The notes under the pieces were generated by a model. The model made no database searches, was not told the origin of the DNA, and saw only the letters and a program-made list of their open reading frames with translations. Source: Sutterella massiliensis (GTDB taxonomy: Bacteria > Pseudomonadota > Gammaproteobacteria > Burkholderiales > Burkholderiaceae_F). From it: a DNA stretch of 64,000 nt. The translations under genes were made by a program, and so were the position numbers. Location of the stretch: the NCBI RefSeq assembly GCF_016899755.1, contig NZ_JACJJC010000013.1:16738-80737 (forward strand), read 5' to 3'. The stretch's first letter is position 1, and the number at the start of each line of letters is the position of its first letter. Shown piece by piece: positions 62,987 to 64,000 of this stretch.

Positions 62987-63403
62987 ATGATGAGAACCGA
63001 AACGATGCGAAAGGTCTTTGCGGCCGCTGCGCTTGCGGCTTCGTTCGCGCTCGCTTCCGGCGCCGCCGCTGCGGCCGACATGACGAAGAAGCACGCCGCG
63101 CTCGAATGCACGAGCTGCCACGCGGCGGGCGGCTTCAAGGCGCCCGAACCTCAGAAGTGCCTCGGCTGCCACGCTTCCGACGAGATCGTGAAGGCGACGG
63201 AGCGCTTCAACTTTACGGCCAAGCTCACGAACCCGAAGACGAAGCAGGAAGTGGCCCACAAGGCCCTCGTGAATCCGCACGACAGCTACCACTACGGGCG
63301 TACGGAAAACTGCCTCGACTGCCACCGCGAACATACGCCGAGCGTGAACGCGTGTGCGACCTGCCACGACGTGGCGCCGTGGAAGATGGGTGCGCCGCGC
63401 TGA
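62987..63403 (+). CDS. Periplasmic tetrahaem cytochrome c, module D
   Basis: 138 residues; AGGAA lies about 7 bases before the ATG at 62987 (a second ATG is adjacent). A signal peptide (MRKVFAAAALAASFALASG...AAA-AD) is followed by four CxxCH haem sites: CTSCH, CLGCH, CLDCH and CATCH. A longer linker with His residues (HKALVNPHDSYHYG) probably gives axial ligands. It should supply electrons to flavoprotein D. A terminator follows about 100 bp after the stop. Confidence 0.94.
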   Translation: MMRTETMRKVFAAAALAASFALASGAAAAADMTKKHAALECTSCHAAGGFKAPEPQKCLGCHASDEIVKATERFNFTAKLTNPKTKQEVAHKALVNPHDSYHYGRTENCLDCHREHTPSVNACATCHDVAPWKMGAPR

Positions 63404-63506
63404 TCGGCATCGATCCTGTGCTCGGTGACGTCCCGCTCGTCGGCTCGCTTGTCGGCTGAGCGCAACGGTTGCCGAGATAGGCTAGCCTCTTTCGAGGCAG
63501 CAACGG

Positions 63507-63533
63507 AAAAGGCGCTGGTTTCGGCGCCTTTTC
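63507..63533 (+). terminator. Terminator of reductase module D
   Basis: AAAAGGCGC (63507-63515) pairs with GCGCCTTTT (63524-63532) with an 8-base loop, followed by C and then mixed sequence. Confidence 0.75.
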
Positions 63534-63553
63534 ACGTTTGCAGCGCCACGGAT

Positions 63554-63853
63554 ATGCGTGGCGGTTGTTTTTGGAAAGCGGTTCTCCGTATCTCGCGAGA
63601 TCTATCGGTTTTTGTCGAAGCAGTGCCGGACGCACTTTCGTCCGCAACGAGCACGCCCTGGCTCGAGAAGCTCCGCATCGGCCTCGTCGCTCAGAGTTCG
63701 CCCGACATGTCATCCGACGACGCATCGCGCGGTGAAGCGCTCGAGAGAACGCTTCAGGCTCTTTCCGAGGCGTTCTATCCCGGAAAAATCGAATTGCTCG
63801 ACGGCCTCGACATAGATGCATTAAAGAGTCTCATTGAAAAAGGGTTAACCTAG
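63554..63853 (+). pseudogene. Probable truncated or remnant ORF of unknown function
   Basis: A frame open to the TAG at 63851-63853 shows coding-like codon use and helical text (LEKLRIGLVAQSSPDM, EALERTLQALSEAFYPGKIE). There is no supported start: an ATG at 63554 lacks a ribosome site and earlier codons run through a terminator. The product matches no family I know. Its last codons fall inside the sequence shared with the IS607-type copy at 12 kb. The gene may therefore have been cut by insertion, with its C-terminus supplied by the element. Confidence 0.35.
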
Positions 63854-63891
63854 TTGAAGAGAAGTCTTCCGAAACTACCAGGGGGACTTCT

Positions 63892-64000
63892 ATGCTCTGC
63901 TCGATTGGTATTATCGCCAAGCCCTACGGTGTTTCTCCCAGTACGATCAGGCGCTGGGCCCAACGCGGTCTGATCAAGGTCGCCTGCCGTACATTCGGCG
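63892..64000 (+). CDS. IS607-type serine recombinase (tnpA), partial at window end
   Basis: The first 36 codons read MLCSIGIIAKPYGVSPSTIR, then RWAQRGLIKVACRTFG, the MerR-like DNA-binding N-terminus of IS607 resolvase-transposases (GVSPSTIRRW is the canonical form). The rest, including the catalytic serine domain and any tnpB, lies beyond the window. GGGGG lies just upstream of the ATG. The copy at 12.6-12.8 kb is a decayed relative with a shared upstream stretch (here about 63836-63891). Confidence 0.6.
   Translation, partial: MLCSIGIIAKPYGVSPSTIRRWAQRGLIKVACRTFG

Overview
The window is a GC-rich, densely packed bacterial chromosome segment. Gene content points to a Gram-negative betaproteobacterium of the Sutterellaceae type, meaning asaccharolytic gut anaerobes that respire on organic acceptors. 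The signs are cvpA-purF, tsaB-rimI-udg and maf/yceD blocks of betaproteobacterial style, Neisseria/Burkholderia-type porins, and several periplasmic flavoprotein plus tetrahaem cytochrome reductase pairs, each beside its own regulator. This assignment is an inference from gene families. I found no rRNA, tRNA or CRISPR array.

Layout. 1-2.5 kb: cvpA and purF. 2.8-12.4 kb (minus strand): a small Pro/Gly-rich secreted protein, then an alpha-2-macroglobulin-like protein and PBP1C. The macroglobulin has lost its thioester Cys and Gln. 12.5-18.1 kb: a decayed IS607-type recombinase start, a large autotransporter with Chlamydia-PMP-like repeats under a readable promoter, and an orphan helix-turn-helix protein. 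18.3-25.2 kb: reductase module A (flavoprotein plus tetrahaem cytochrome), divergent from a TtrS/TtrR-like two-component pair that is translationally overlapped with a second flavoprotein, B. 25.4-28.1 kb: an unknown membrane protein and an intact IS630-family element with terminal repeats and TA flanks. 28.1-35.4 kb: a membrane-anchored PD-(D/E)XK-like protein, an RsmI-like methylase, Maf, YceD (without rpmF), a porin, an Fsr-type MFS exporter and Ogt. 35.5-46.2 kb: mfd, brnQ, fadL, yqhA, a DUF2156 protein and a fused ispDF. 46.3-49.1 kb: reductase module C with an AraC regulator. 49.4-51.8 kb: ompR/envZ-type pair. 52.6-57.8 kb: a small secreted protein, tsaB-rimI-udg, yhdT-panF. 57.9-63.4 kb: a histidine kinase and response regulator leading into reductase module D. 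63.5-64 kb: a probably truncated ORF followed by the start of a better preserved IS607-type recombinase, cut by the window end.

How the parts fit. Three modules (A, C, D) each encode a Tat-exported FAD reductase and a four-haem c-type cytochrome. The cytochrome would carry electrons from the membrane quinol-oxidising system to the periplasmic reductase. Comparing catalytic positions with the fumarate-reductase flavocytochromes shows four different active sites. A keeps the full set. D keeps both arginines but not the His pair. B and C have lost them all. This suggests different substrates, and for B possibly a non-catalytic or sensory role: it is a paralogue of A, has no cytochrome and is locked to the sensor kinase operon.
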